NCBI RefSeq assembly: GCF_027887165.1
Contig: NC_077231.1
Location: 125,815,487-125,879,486, forward strand
Direction of reading: 5' to 3'
Length of the DNA stretch: 64,000 bases
Origin: Monodelphis domestica
Lineage: Eukaryota; Chordata; Mammalia; Didelphimorphia; Didelphidae
The notes below the pieces were generated by a model, which saw only the letters and a program-made list of their open reading frames with translations, made no database searches and had not been told where the DNA came from. The position numbers were made by a program, and so were the translations under genes. Positions 20,404 through 30,584 of this stretch are shown piece after piece; position 1 is the first letter of the stretch; every line of letters starts with the position of its first letter.

Positions 20404-20612
20404 TGTTGTTGTTAGTGGTTTCCAGTTTTATCTGACATGTGTCTGCATTTGGAATTTTCTTGGCAATGACAATGGAAGCTCATTTTATAGATGGGGAAAC
20501 TGAGGCAAACAGGGTTAAGTGACTTGCCAGTAGGAGTCTGAGGTCACATTTGAGCCCAGGTCCTCCTGACTCCAGGGCTGGCACTCTATCCACTATGCCA
20601 CCTTGCTGGTCC
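20404..20612 (+). mobile_element. composite SINE with BovB/RTE-like head and CORE-like body
   Basis: TTGTTGTTGTTAGTGGTTTCCAG...GGAATTTTCTTGGCAATGAC, then TTTATAGATGGGGAAACTGAGGCAAACAGGGTTAAGTGACTTGC, GACTCCAGGGCTGGCACTCTATCCACTATGCCACC. The front resembles the end of BovB-type LINEs, suggesting mobilisation by RTE machinery (inference). Confidence 0.75.
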
Positions 20613-20859
20613 TTTATATAGGACTACATGACAACAAATGAGCCAACAAGGTTCATCAGCTTGATTGTTCAATAAATAATCTCCCAAGGTTGAAGAACTT
20701 TCAATTTCTGACAAGAAAAACTGTTATTGTATTTCAATGAGCCTTTTCTTTTCTTTTTCTTTCTTTTTTTTTTGGCTTTTCATTTTCATATATATTTCAT
20801 ATAAATAGCTAACCTGTTCTCTTTTTTCCCTTTTGGAAGTCTGGAAAAGTCCTGGAAAA

Positions 20860-21055
20860 ACAGGATCATAGGAGCACAGACATAAGAACTGGAAGAGCTT
20901 TGGAAGATCATTTAGTCTAACTCTCACTTTTCATATGAAGGAACTGAGACCCAAAGAAGTTAAATAACTTGCCCAAGGTCACACAGTAGTGGATCTAGCT
21001 TTGAACCCAGGTCTTCTAACTCAAAATATGATGCTTTCCCCACTGTAACACATAA
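20860..21055 (+). mobile_element. MIR-like CORE-SINE
   Basis: AGGATCATAGGAGCACAGAC, AACTGGAAGAGCTTTGGAAGATCATTTAGTC, GAAGGAACTGAGACCCAAAGAAGTTAAATAACTTGCCCAAGGTCACACAG, then TTGAACCCAGGTCTTCTAAC. Plus orientation. Confidence 0.75.
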
Positions 21056-21112
21056 GCTTCTGAAAATTTCATTTTCTAGTTCACACAAGATGGGAATAGC
21101 TAGCATTCTTCT

Positions 21113-21669
21113 TTTTTTTTTTTTTTTTTTTTTAAATATATTTTATTTGGTCAATTCCAAGCATTATTCGTTAAAGACATAGATCATTTTCTTTTCCTCC
21201 CCCCCCCCAACCCCCCATAGCCGACGCGTAAGTCCACTGGGCATTAGATGTTTTCTTGATTTGAACCCATTGCTTTGTTGATAGTATTTGCATTAGAGTG
21301 TTCATTTAGAGTCTATCCTCTGTCATGTCCCCTCAATCTTTGTATTCAGGCAGTTGCTTTTTCTCGGTGTTTCCACTCCCATAGTTTATCCTTTGCTTAT
21401 GAATGGTGTTTTTTTCTCCTGGGTCCCTGCAAGTTGTTCAGGGACATTACACCACCACTAATGGAGAAGTCCATTACGTTCGATGATACCACAGTGTGTT
21501 TGTCTCTGTGTACAATGTTCTCCTGGTTCTGCTCCTCTCGCTCTGCATCACTTCCTGGAGGTTGTTCCAGTCTCCATGGAACTTCTCCACTTTATTATTC
21601 CTTTTAGCGCAATAGTACTCCATCACCAACATATACCACAGTTTGTTCAGCCATTCCCCAATTGATGGG
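21113..21669 (-). mobile_element. 5'-truncated L1 insertion with 15-bp target duplication
   Basis: Poly(T) start, then the reverse complement of the L1 3' UTR and the ORF2 C-terminus, ending in ...CAGTTTGTTCAGCCATTCCCCAATTGATGGG. It is the same subfamily as 1-657 and 13119-13768. AGCTAGCATTCTTCT at 21098-21112 is repeated at 21670-21684. The ~557-bp length and 5' truncation are typical of L1 retrotransposition. Confidence 0.96.
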
Positions 21670-21915
21670 AGCTAGCATTCTTCTGTTTAACTATTAAAGC
21701 ATCATTCTTGGTAAACTCCCAAGGGCATCATTTCTCATAACAGTTTATTTAATTTAAATATAAACTTCAAATAGGCATGGCACAGTTTACAGATGTTCAA
21801 GACACTTTTGAAAAGCTTCCACACACCCCTAAAAATTTATGTCTTTCTTATTTTTATCATGGTAGCAGCAAGAAATAGCAGGAGCCTGCATACTTCCCCA
21901 GCATCCATTTTTATT

Positions 21916-22117
21916 TTTATTTTTTAAACCCTTACCTTCCATCTTGGAATCAATACTGTGTATTGGTTCCAAGGCAGAAGAGTGGTAAGGGCTAGGCAAT
22001 GGGGATTAAGTGACTCGCTCAGGGTCACACAGCTGGGAAATGTCTCAGGCCAGATTTGAACCCAGGATCTCCCATCTCTAGGCCTGACTCTTAATCCACT
22101 GAGCTACCCATCTGTAC
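21916..22117 (-). mobile_element. CORE-SINE insertion with 20-bp target duplication
   Basis: Minus-strand SINE (AAACCCTTACCTTCCATCTTGG ... GAGCTACCCATCTGTA), nearly full length. Target duplication CCCCAGCATCCATTTTTATT at 21896-21915 and 22118-22137 is perfect. Confidence 0.95.
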
Positions 22118-22333
22118 CCCCAGCATCCATTTTTATTAAAATTAAGAGCATATAACATGAGAATTTGATGGTGCAATATCATTTCTTTGGAGACCAGGGC
22201 CTGAGCATCAGTGACAATTGGTATTTACGGTATCTAAAGGGCTTGGTCTTCTTTTCTGAGTAGACTACACCAAAAATAGTTTCTTCTTCCCTATATGTGA
22301 TATATACTGATTATCATATGATAGCAAGTATCA

Positions 22334-22492
22334 TCTCAGTGGATTAAGAGTCAGGCCTAGAGTTTGGAGATCCTGGGTTCAAATCTGACCTCACACATCC
22401 CACTTGTGTGACCCTGGGCAAGTCACTTGACCCCCATTGCCTAGCCCTTACCACTCTTCTGCCTTGGAGCCAATACACAGTATTGATTCCAA
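22334..22492 (+). mobile_element. CORE-SINE, 5'-truncated
   Basis: CTCAGTGGATTAAGAGTCAGGCCTAGAG, TGGGTTCAAATCTGACCTCAC, TGTGACCCTGGGCAAGTCACTTGACCCCC, CACAGTATTGATTCCAA. The first ~12 bp of the tRNA-like head and the A-rich tail are missing. Confidence 0.88.
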
Positions 22493-22717
22493 TATCCATA
22501 CCCATGAGATAAAAGATTTATTTCTATCACAAAGGAACGTGGAGGAAGCTAAGACTTTCCTCTCCCAGTCTGTTCAATAGGAAGAGTCAGGAACTTGTTA
22601 AAACTAGAGCCATCCCTTCTCCTCTCATCTTAGTCCAGGGCTGGGATTGGGTTCACCCAACCCTGACCTGGGAGGAATTCATGGGGTAGAGCATGTCGTT
22701 GTCTTCCTAAGGGATGA

Positions 22718-22912
22718 GCTAATGATGACAATATAATAGCTAGCATTTCTGTCGCTTCTCCTCTGTACTAGACACTGTGCTGAGTGCTTTACAAATAGCT
22801 CATTTGATCCCCACAACAGCTCTAGGAGGGAGAGTTATTTTCCCCAGTTTACTGTTTTGTTCACAGACAGATAACTAGTGAGTGTCAGAGGCTGTATTTG
22901 AACTCGTCCATC
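22718..22912 (+). mobile_element. MIR/Ther-1 CORE-SINE (left arm of a large inverted repeat)
   Basis: ATGATGACAATATAATAGCTAGCATTT, ACACTGTGCTGAGTGCTTTACAAATAGCTCATTTGATCCCCACAAC, AGTGAGTGTCAGAGGCTGTATTTGAACTCG. A closely related inverted copy lies at 24109-24264. Confidence 0.85.
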
Positions 22913-22970
22913 CCCCGAACCAGTCCCCCAAGGAACTAATTTCCTCATTGGATTCTTATTTCCATCCCAG
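22771..22970 (+). repeat. inverted-repeat arm P (pairs with 24055-24264)
   Basis: Includes MIR sequence and an extra ~55 bp beyond it (GAACCAGTCCCCCAAGGAAC...TTTCCATCCCAG), with the same junction (ACTCGTCC...GAACCAG) in the inverted arm. Shared non-MIR sequence and a shared junction argue for duplication rather than two independent MIR insertions. Confidence 0.8.
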
Positions 22971-22979
22971 TTTCATGTC

Positions 22980-23307
22980 ATCCCCAAAGAAAACATATTT
23001 ATATTATAATTTTTTTAAGTTGTTCAGTTGTGTCCAACTCTCTGTGACTACAATTGGGGTTTTCTTGGCAAAGATACTGGAGTGGTTTGCTGTTTCCTTC
23101 TCCATGTCATTTCACAGTTAAGAACAGAGGCAGACAGGGTTAAGTGACTTATCCAGGGTCACCCAACTAGCAAGTATCTGAGATGAGAGCTGAGCTCAGA
23201 AAGATGTTCTTTCCACTGAGCCACCTGGATGCCCATCATGTTATAAATTAGGTATATCTATTGTAAGAAATTAAATGAATTCTCCCTTGCCAACAGCTTC
23301 CAGGAAC
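22980..23307 (+). repeat. direct repeat A (copy at 24485-24839)
   Basis: From ATCCCCAAAGAAAACATATTT through a BovB-headed SINE to GCCCATCATGTTATAAATTAGG and CTCCCTTGCCAACAGCTTCCAGGAAC. The second copy has the same order and the same unique flanks on both sides of the SINE, so the entire segment was duplicated. Confidence 0.9.
23012..23235 (+). mobile_element. composite SINE with BovB/RTE-like head
   Basis: AGTTGTTCAGTTGTGTCCAACTCTCTGTGACTAC, GGGGTTTTCTTGGCAAAGATACTGGAGTGG, CAGGGTTAAGTGACTTATCC, CTTTCCACTGAGCCACCTGGATGCCC. Lies inside direct repeat A. Confidence 0.85.
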
Positions 23308-23580
23308 CAGAGATCCTTTGGGAAGAGTTGGGACCTTGGCATCCCAGTCTTGGTTCCTTGGTAAGAGAAACTGTGACGGCTGCTTCTATGACTGGAGCAA
23401 CTGTCTGGGGAGTCTCAGTACTGCATTCCATGATTTTTCCTGCAACCATCAGAAAGTCTAGAAGCAAGCACCATGCTCATGTCCCAGTAGCTTTTACCAA
23501 GGGAACCGCTGGGACACCAAAGTCCCAAAGCTTCCCAAAGGATCTCTGGTTCTTGGAAGCTGTTGGCAAGGGAGAATTCA
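23276..23580. repeat. large hairpin: ~88-bp inverted arms, ~124-bp loop
   Basis: The left arm 23276-23366 starts TGAATTCTCCCTTGCCAACA. The reverse complement of the right arm 23491-23580 begins with the same 20 bases and continues with CAAGAACCAGAGATCC and TTTGGGAAG. Roughly 90 per cent identity by eye. This may be a foldback or MITE-like element, or an inverted duplication. No target duplication could be assigned because the left arm overlaps direct repeat A. Confidence 0.85.
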
Positions 23581-24054
23581 CTTCATTCCTCTCCTTGTAT
23601 TCACCAGATTCATCTCATCCATTCTTCTCTTAAATATCCTAGTCATGGAGGGGAAACAAACCCTCAAAATAGTTTCACCCTAAAGTGCAAGGGTGCAAGT
23701 GATGGCCTCATTCTGACTCTTCTGGAAACAGCTGATGATTCCTGGCTCCATCAGGCAGCCTAGGAAGGGAACCTGGGGACCTGCAAGCTCCCAGTACAGG
23801 CTTACCAGCCCTTTTTCTTTGGCAATGCAGAGTCAAGGCGGGCTCACCTTTCTCAGCATTTTGGATGGCACTACTCTGACCTGAGGGAGAGGGAGGCTGC
23901 CCTGTCTCTTAGGTCGAGCCATCTCTTGATGCCCTCTTGGGACTCTCTTCCCACATCTCTGGCAGCACTTGATTATGATCCAATAGGACTTCTCAAGGGT
24001 TTCATTTGCTACATCAGACTGACCCCCCTTTTTTTAGAAGCTCCAAGAAATGAT
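23581..24054. other. unclassified stretch between repeat arms
   Basis: Moderately GC-rich DNA (for example CTGACCTGAGGGAGAGGGAGGC) with no recognised gene. Open frames are short and featureless. It may be the interior of whatever element the flanking repeats belong to. Confidence 0.4.
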
Positions 24055-24264
24055 CTGGGATGGAAATAAGAATCTAATGAGGAAATTAGTTCCTTGGGAG
24101 ACTGGTTCAGGGGACGAGTTCAAATACAGCCTCTGACACTTATTAATTATATGTCTGTGAACAAATCACTTAAATACAACTGGAAAATGGGGATAATAAC
24201 TCTCCCTCCTAGAGTTGTTGTGAGGACCAAATGAGATATTTGTAAAGCACTCAGCACAGTGTCT
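24055..24264 (-). repeat. inverted-repeat arm Q (pairs with 22771-22970)
   Basis: Its reverse complement gives AGACACTGTGCTGAGTGC, TATTTGAACTCGTCC, GAACCAGTCTCCCAAGG and TTATTTCCATCCCAG in the same order as arm P. It lacks P's ATCC insertion and carries a few extra bases within the MIR part. Confidence 0.8.
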
Positions 24265-24484
24265 AATGACCTTGAACCGTGATGAACAGGGACTACTTCA
24301 GAGGTTTAATTATTGGTGCAGTAGCCCCTGAATTCCTATTATTCTTATTGATCATTAATGTTTTATTAAGAGATCTATTGTGAATTGTCCCCCAAATTGT
24401 TCCCCCTTGAATAGACTATATCTTTTTATAGAGACTTTTACATGTTTTGATGTTTTAACCATTTAAAAAATTATTTGTATTATC

Positions 24485-24839
24485 AATCCCAAAAGAAAAC
24501 ATATTTATATTATAGTTTTTTTAGTTGTTCATTTGTGTCCAATTCTCTGTGACTCTTTTTGGGGTTTTCTTGGCAAAGATATTGGGGTGATTTGCTATTT
24601 CCTTCTCCATGTCATTTTAAAGATAAAAGAACAGAGGCAGACAAGGTTACATGACTTGCCCAGAGTCACCCAACTAGCAAGTATCTGAGACCTGATTTGA
24701 ATTCAGAAAGATGAATCTTCCTGATTCCAAGCCCAGTATTCCTTCCACTGAGCCACCTGGCTGCCCATCATGTTATAAATTAGGTACATTTATTGTAAGA
24801 AATTAAATGAGTTCTCCCTTGCCAATAGCTTCCAGGAAC
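24485..24839 (+). repeat. direct repeat A, second copy
   Basis: Matches 22980-23307 in order. It keeps a longer SINE 3' part (GATGAATCTTCCTGATTCCAAGCCCAGTATTC), so it is the less deleted copy. Its end (CTTCCAGGAAC) abuts an L1 3' fragment with no gap. Confidence 0.9.
24521..24766 (+). mobile_element. composite SINE with BovB/RTE-like head (duplicate)
   Basis: AGTTGTTCATTTGTGTCCAATTCTCTGTGACTC, GGGGTTTTCTTGGCAAAGATATTGG, GACTTGCCCAGAGTCACCCAAC, CACTGAGCCACCTGGCTGCCC. Inside the second copy of direct repeat A. Confidence 0.85.
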
Positions 24840-25130
24840 TGATGCAGAGCAAAATAAGCAGAACTGGGAGAACACTGTACACAATAACAGCAATATTGGA
24901 TGATGATTATCCGTGAAAACTTGGCTATTCTCTGCAATGCAATGATCTGGGACGATCCTGAAAGTCATGATGGGGAATGCTATCCACCTCCAGAGAAAGA
25001 ACTATTGAAGTTGTCTTTCCCATCAGTGTATTTATGGTTTTATTTGGGGGTTTTGGTTATGTATGAGTTTGCTCTTACAATAATGACCATATGGAAGTAT
25101 GTTTTGCAAGATAGTAACATTTTTTAAAAA
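24840..25130 (+). mobile_element. old L1 3' end
   Basis: TGATGCAGAGCAAAATAAGCAGAACTGGGAGAACACTGTACAC, ATGATCTGGGACGATCCTGAAAG, TGCTATCCACCTCCAGAGAAAGAACT, ACCATATGGAAGTATGTTTTGCA and a poly(A)-like end. A different and older subfamily than the 21.1-kb L1. Confidence 0.82.
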
Positions 25131-26399
25131 AAGAAAATATAGCTATTCATTACCAGGCAAGGTAATTGGTCTAGTTAGCTATGGAGCAAACAACTTTCTC
25201 AATTTCTCCAAGATCACAATAAGGGAGCATCTGTGGCTTGCCAACCCCAGGAAATTCTTGTGTCCTGGCATATACTACATATTTTTTTGGGAGGGGCAGG
25301 TTTGGTGCTACTTTCCAAAATGTGATAAGAATCAAAATGGCTTGCAGCTTGCTTTTGTAGGCCCAAAGCAAAATGGCTCGCCCCTCCCAACAAATACAAT
25401 TTAAAGATTGCCAAGAAGTTTGACTCTGGAGAATAGTTGAAAAAAAAAACGCACCTCATTCTCTTTCTCTTGTAGACTTTGGACAGAATTTGGCAGTCAA
25501 TTGAAAATAGTTTTGCTGAACTATTTTTTTTCTCTTTGCTTTTAAAATTCATTGTTACAAGGAATAGTTCATTGGGTAGAGGAGGGGGACACGGATATAT
25601 TTGGAAATAAAAGTGATATGAAACCAAAAGATATTAATAAAATATTTTTTTGAAGTTTCTACTCCACCTAGCATATAGGGTTATGGGTGGGTGGGGGGTC
25701 AAACAAAAGAATGAATGTGAAATTACTTTGTAACCAATAAAGTATTATATAAATCTAAGTTATTTTTTTAAAATAGTTACCTTGCTTAAATTTCTATGGC
25801 AGAAATGGTTTGTTCTGGCCCTGGACCATTAAAAAATCACAATTAGTGTTCCTTACAGTGTTTTATTTTTGTAAATAAAAGCCAAAGAAAGAAAAATAAT
25901 CCACAATGGTTTGTATTTTAAAATAAAGACATTGTTAATTTTTTAGAAATGGGTATGGGGAAAGAAAACGAAAATGGGGAAGCATCAAGGGAGCTCTAGA
26001 ATAAAGCTCTTCTTTTTTGCCTTTTAATGCCCATCACAATACCAGTCCTTTTAGGTTTATTGCACTCTATTTGTCCTCATTTATTCTGTGTTCTGGCCTG
26101 TGGATGACTTTCCATTTCTTGTGGATGTCTTTCCTGCCTGGATCATACTCACTCCTTAATTTCCTCTCCATAGGTCCCGTGCTTTCTCCAAAGCCCAGCT
26201 CAGCATCGTTTCCTAAGGTAGTCTGTCTTGGTCCTTATTCCCCCATGCCTCACTGACTTTACATCTGCTTTGTATGTGTAGCAAGCTGGTGCGTGTGTGA
26301 CGCAGGGTATGAACAGGACTTCTCAAAGGCATCAGGGGAATCATGCCAACCTCGAGCCCAGGCCACTTTGGGATCGTTTCCCTACTGATGCTCCTTCTG
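25131..26399. other. unclassified stretch, possible L1 tail at 25660-25760
   Basis: GGGTGGGTGGGGGGTC...GAATGTGAAATTACTTTGTAACCAATAAAG resembles an L1 tail. The rest has no recognised content. Frames at 25214-25627 (minus) and 25099-25404 (plus) overlap antisense and look like chance. Confidence 0.4.
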
Positions 26400-26770
26400 T
26401 TTCCAGGTTCTAAGACAATGTAGTGGGCAAGGAGAGACAACATGGATGGCCACATACAAGCAGGATGAAATATGTAACAGGTAATTTTTTTTTTTGTAGG
26501 AGAGGTAATTGCAGTTGGACACATATCGGGAAGGGTCTTGTGTAGGAGGCTGCGTTTCAGCTGAGCTTTGAAGACAACTAGGGAAGGGACTTCATGTGCA
26601 AAGACTTGGGGATAATGGGTAGACTGTTGTGCCTACAGAATAGTAAAAGTTAATTGGGCTGGACTGCAGAGTGCATAAAGGGGAGTGATGCCATAATAAA
26701 GGCGGAAAGATAGGTTTGAGGCCAGGGCTTTAAGTGCTTTGCAGAGAAATATCTATTGGGGATGTTTTGA
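26400..26770 (-). mobile_element. L2 LINE fragment, antisense
   Basis: Plus strand shows L2 in reverse: CATATCGGGAAGGGTCTTGTGTAGG, GCTGAGCTTTGAAGACAACTAGGGAAG, TGAGGCCAGGGCTTTAAGTGC. Decayed. Confidence 0.6.
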
Positions 26771-28624
26771 GGGCATTCCTTTTCAGGTATGAATTGGACC
26801 AGATCATTTCTGAGGCTCTTTTTTACTCTGGAATTCTGCTATCTTTTAACTACTAACAATATGTTCAGAAGAAAGAACACCAAAGACATGAGGGCATGTG
26901 TGAAAATGACATCTTTTATTATAATCTCAGTATTTCAAATAAAATAAGTTAATTACACCAAATTTTCAAAATGCATTGGTGAATCAAAGCTTCAATCTCA
27001 CAAATGGTTTAAACATATATCTATGCATTTATATATATGTGTGTGTGTACATATGTATACACATAAAGATATGTGGACATTTTCCTCTAGAATAAAGTGC
27101 CAGAATTTTCAGATTTAGGGATATGACTGGGAGAAATGACTCATTTATTTCAGTATAAAGTAATAAAGGTCCAAAAATGAACATAATGAATTTTTAAACA
27201 TATCCCTTTCATCTCTTATTTTGAGAGCCTAAGTTAATGGATGTACAGCACTGGACTGAGTGATAGAGCTAATACCCAATTATTCATGCATTGATTATTA
27301 ACTTCTTTGAGCGTGGGGATTGCTCCTTTTCTTATATAGGAGTCCCCAGCAAATAGCACAGTGCCTGACATACCGAGAATGCTTAATAAAAACTCATTGA
27401 TTGGTTAAAGTCGATGCATATCCAGGAGTTCAGCTTTTCATTTACCTTGCTGCTATGCCCTCCCCTTCGCCTTTCCTCATCCCTCTGTGCTTCACTTTGT
27501 TGGCCTTTTCACCAAAAATGAAAAAGCAGGAAAAAGCAAGAGGGAAAAATTAGACACCTCCCCCCCCCAATACATACACATTCCAGCAATTCTGATATGT
27601 TTGTATGAGATTATTCATTCAAATGAAGTTTCAGATTTATCTGTGCATGTCATTTGCCCAAATGGGCCTCACTAGCATAGATGAATTCAAGTTGACTACA
27701 GGAAGTTTTGGATCCCAACCTGAGCTCTGTGAAACTATATCTTGTCACTATTTTAAATGGAGTTTAATTTAAATGAATGCTGAGATTACTAAGCTGACAG
27801 TTTTAGGAATTCCTCCACACTGGAACAAATAGCTAATTTTCCATGTTTCCTGACAATTAGTGTATACCACTGTTCGAGGTTTATAGTAATAGTAATAGTT
27901 ATAGTAATAGAGTGGTATATAGGATAAATAGATATATGTCAACTCGTTTCACCTGAATTTCCAACTTCAACAAAATGGAATTTTTTTATGCTGAAATAAC
28001 TTGGTTTTTAATCCGGTTAACCAAGAATTAATAAGCACATCCCAATGTGAAATCCCACACATTTCCATAACTTATCCAATAATTTTTCTAATCACAGGAT
28101 GACAACTCCGAAACTTTATTTTAGCCAAGAGCTCTTTCCTCTTCTTCTACTTAGTCATTTACTAGCACTATAATAAAATGCCAAAATGTCACCCACTTTG
28201 TTCTCTCTATTTATTCCCATCTATCTTATGAAGATTTTAATGAACGTGGAAAACATTTGGCACAGGTAGAGAGCAGCAGCAGGTAAACAAAGAAACCTGA
28301 CTATTAGTTTCTGGATAGTAAATGCTTACTAAGATATTTTGAGGAAAAGGAGATCACATTTTTCCTCTGTACCATTTTGTCCAAGTCTCCATAAAATATT
28401 TGCACTTGTATCCCTTACAGGCAAAGTGTCTTGAAGAAATTTCTAAACAGCTGTGGTTAAAAAAAATGATGTTTGCTAAATTAAACCCAATTAGCCACAA
28501 ACAAATTGTGAAACAGATGGGCAGGGTAGATCAAAAGGGGGAAATGTCAGCAAAAGAAACCATGTGGCTTCATTTAAAACATCACTACCATACAACTAAG
28601 TATTTGTAGATGAGAAGTGGTGTG
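26771..28624. other. repeat-poor stretch left of RERG
   Basis: Mostly unrecognised. Contains microsatellite tracts at about 27028-27063 (TA/TG), a (ATAGTA)-like run at about 27878-27911 and an L2 tail (27296-27408, listed). No exon recognised. Confidence 0.4.
27296..27408 (+). mobile_element. L2 LINE 3' tail
   Basis: ACTTCTTTGAGCGTGGGGATTGC, GTCCCCAGCAAATAGCACAGTGCCTGACATACCGAGAATGCTTAATAAA. Clear match to the L2 terminus. Confidence 0.8.
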
Positions 28625-28765
28625 TTGTGATGGGTAGGAAGCTGGTCTTGGACTCAGGAGACTTAGGCTCAAGTTTAGTGTCTACCATATATAGGCAGAC
28701 TCATTCAACCATTAACCTCTCAGTGACCCAGACTGTTTTTCCTAGACTAGAAGTTGCAGAGAAGG
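28625..28765 (+). mobile_element. MIR-like SINE, decayed
   Basis: TGGGTAGGAAGCTGGTCTTGGACTCAGGAGACTTAGGCTCAAG resembles the MIR head, followed by TTAACCTCTCAGTGACCCAG. Confidence 0.55.
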
Positions 28766-29174
28766 TGCTCATTTTATTGGGGAAAATTTCCTTATTGGGG
28801 AGTTCCTTATGCCAATGAAATCACAGGTAGAGTTTGAAAAAATTATTTGTGTGACTTTAGAGAGGGAAGATGTTCTGCATCATATTTAATTTTGTTCTTT
28901 TAATTATTTTAATTTTGGTATTTTCTGGCTTCCTTTAGTCAATGAAATAAATGTTAGGATGAAAGAACATTGTTAACATTTGTAACCTAATTTTCTGTTC
29001 TATTGCTATTAGCCCAAGCATAGCATCAATAATCTGCTTTTAAACATAGATCTAAGATATGAAAAAAATATTTATAAAGGCCCATATTTTTGTCACATGC
29101 TTGCTTCTTGCTCAGACATGTTCTTCATCAGTCTTTGCTTAAGGCTGTAATGAATTTCCCACCATGGCTTGCAT

Positions 29175-29395
29175 GCTGGATTTAGGAATGAGAACACCTG
29201 GACTTCAATCCAACCTCCAAAATTTCCCAGATATGTGACCACTGGCAAGTCACTACTTCTGTCTAATAGGCCTCAGCCTTCTGAAACTGGGGGTAACCAA
29301 CACTTTTAGTACCTTCTTCAAAGGACTGTTTGGAAACTCAAAAATAGTGTATGTGAAGCATTTTGTAAACTTTAAAGCATCATATAAAATTATTA
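29175..29395 (+). mobile_element. MIR CORE-SINE
   Basis: GAATGAGAACACCTGGACTTC, ATATGTGACCACTGGCAAGTCACTACTTCTG, GCCTCAGCCTTCTGAAACTGGGG, GTATGTGAAGCATTTTGTAAAC. Full MIR order in plus orientation. Confidence 0.8.
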
Positions 29396-30584
29396 ATATC
29401 AGCATCTGTGGCTAGTAAGTCTGTCCAACAGAATAGTACTGCTTTCTCTGGGAATTACTTTCTTATACTGCTATTGTGTAGACATCTTCCCTAAGGATCT
29501 CTGAAGATAAATTCTAAAATAAGTTTAATCAGAAGAAAAGGGGATTTTTTTTTATTAGATATGATGAGATGGATTTTTTTCTTTTCTTTTTAAAGGCACC
29601 CTTTCAACTTCAATGAAAACACAAATTATCAGATGGTTTTCTAAAATCTTTGTAAATGAAAGATCAAGGTATAGACAAATGCTTAAATTTTTAAAATGCA
29701 ACTGTACATAAAATAATATAACTTCATGGTTCAAGTTTAAAATACATTGTGTCACAAGGCAGTGAGTGACCATTTAGGTGATGTTTCAAAACTTCTTTGA
29801 TCTACTGAAATCTTTGAAACATTTATGTGAATAAGCTCTCTCTTTTTCTCCCCAGTCTCTACACATAAATATTCTTTCTCTTTCTCTCTCTGCTGGTTAT
29901 CCTGGAATAAACTGTTAATCTTGATATAGACATTGATAATCACTATCTTACCTAAATGAAAGGTCATTTTCATAGATGTTCTGGCATACCTCAATGCTTC
30001 TCAACTCCTCCACACCTTAAAATGTGGTTTCATAATTTGCCATTGCACCCCCCCCCCAATAATCATCAACCTTTTGAGGATGGGCTTTTCTGAATTTAGC
30101 TAGATTAAACCTTAGAAGAAAGTTCTCCATCCGGCCAGAATATGAAGTCTCTTTAGTTTAGGAGAACCTGACAGTAGTTTGCATTTTATAGGCAATGCTT
30201 TGAGAGTCGACAGTTATGATGATGTATAAATCAGAAGTACAGTTTTACTGGCATATTCAGTATTACAAAAATGTACAAGAAACCATTTCCAAAGTTCTGT
30301 ATTATTTATCATTCTTGTAAATAATATAGCTTGGAAATAGATGATCATAAAATTTCTGTCCTGCAAAGGGCTTTAGAGTCCACTCACCTAGTAGGTCTAA
30401 AAGATAATGGTGCTTAACATGAAAGATGTATTAATTGGGAATCATTTAGAATTTTGGATAGTCGATTTAGCCAATCTGGGTCTCAACTACTTTTAATTTA
30501 ATAGTTATACTTTATATTTGTATTGTTCCATATTTGCCAGCCTGTATAACCCCAGAGTGACTACAAGATAACCTTTGCTATATA
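29396..30584. other. repeat-free stretch, possible RERG 3' UTR extension
   Basis: No transposon seen. The minus strand of 30231-30330 is AT-rich with ATTTTTGTAATACTGAATATG and an AGTAAA variant signal, reminiscent of vertebrate 3' UTR ends. Expression data would be needed to extend the transcript here. Confidence 0.35.

Noticed and set aside
22718-24264. Two independent MIR insertions explaining the inverted pair
   Set aside because: The arms share ~55 bp of non-MIR sequence and the same junction, which independent insertions would not.
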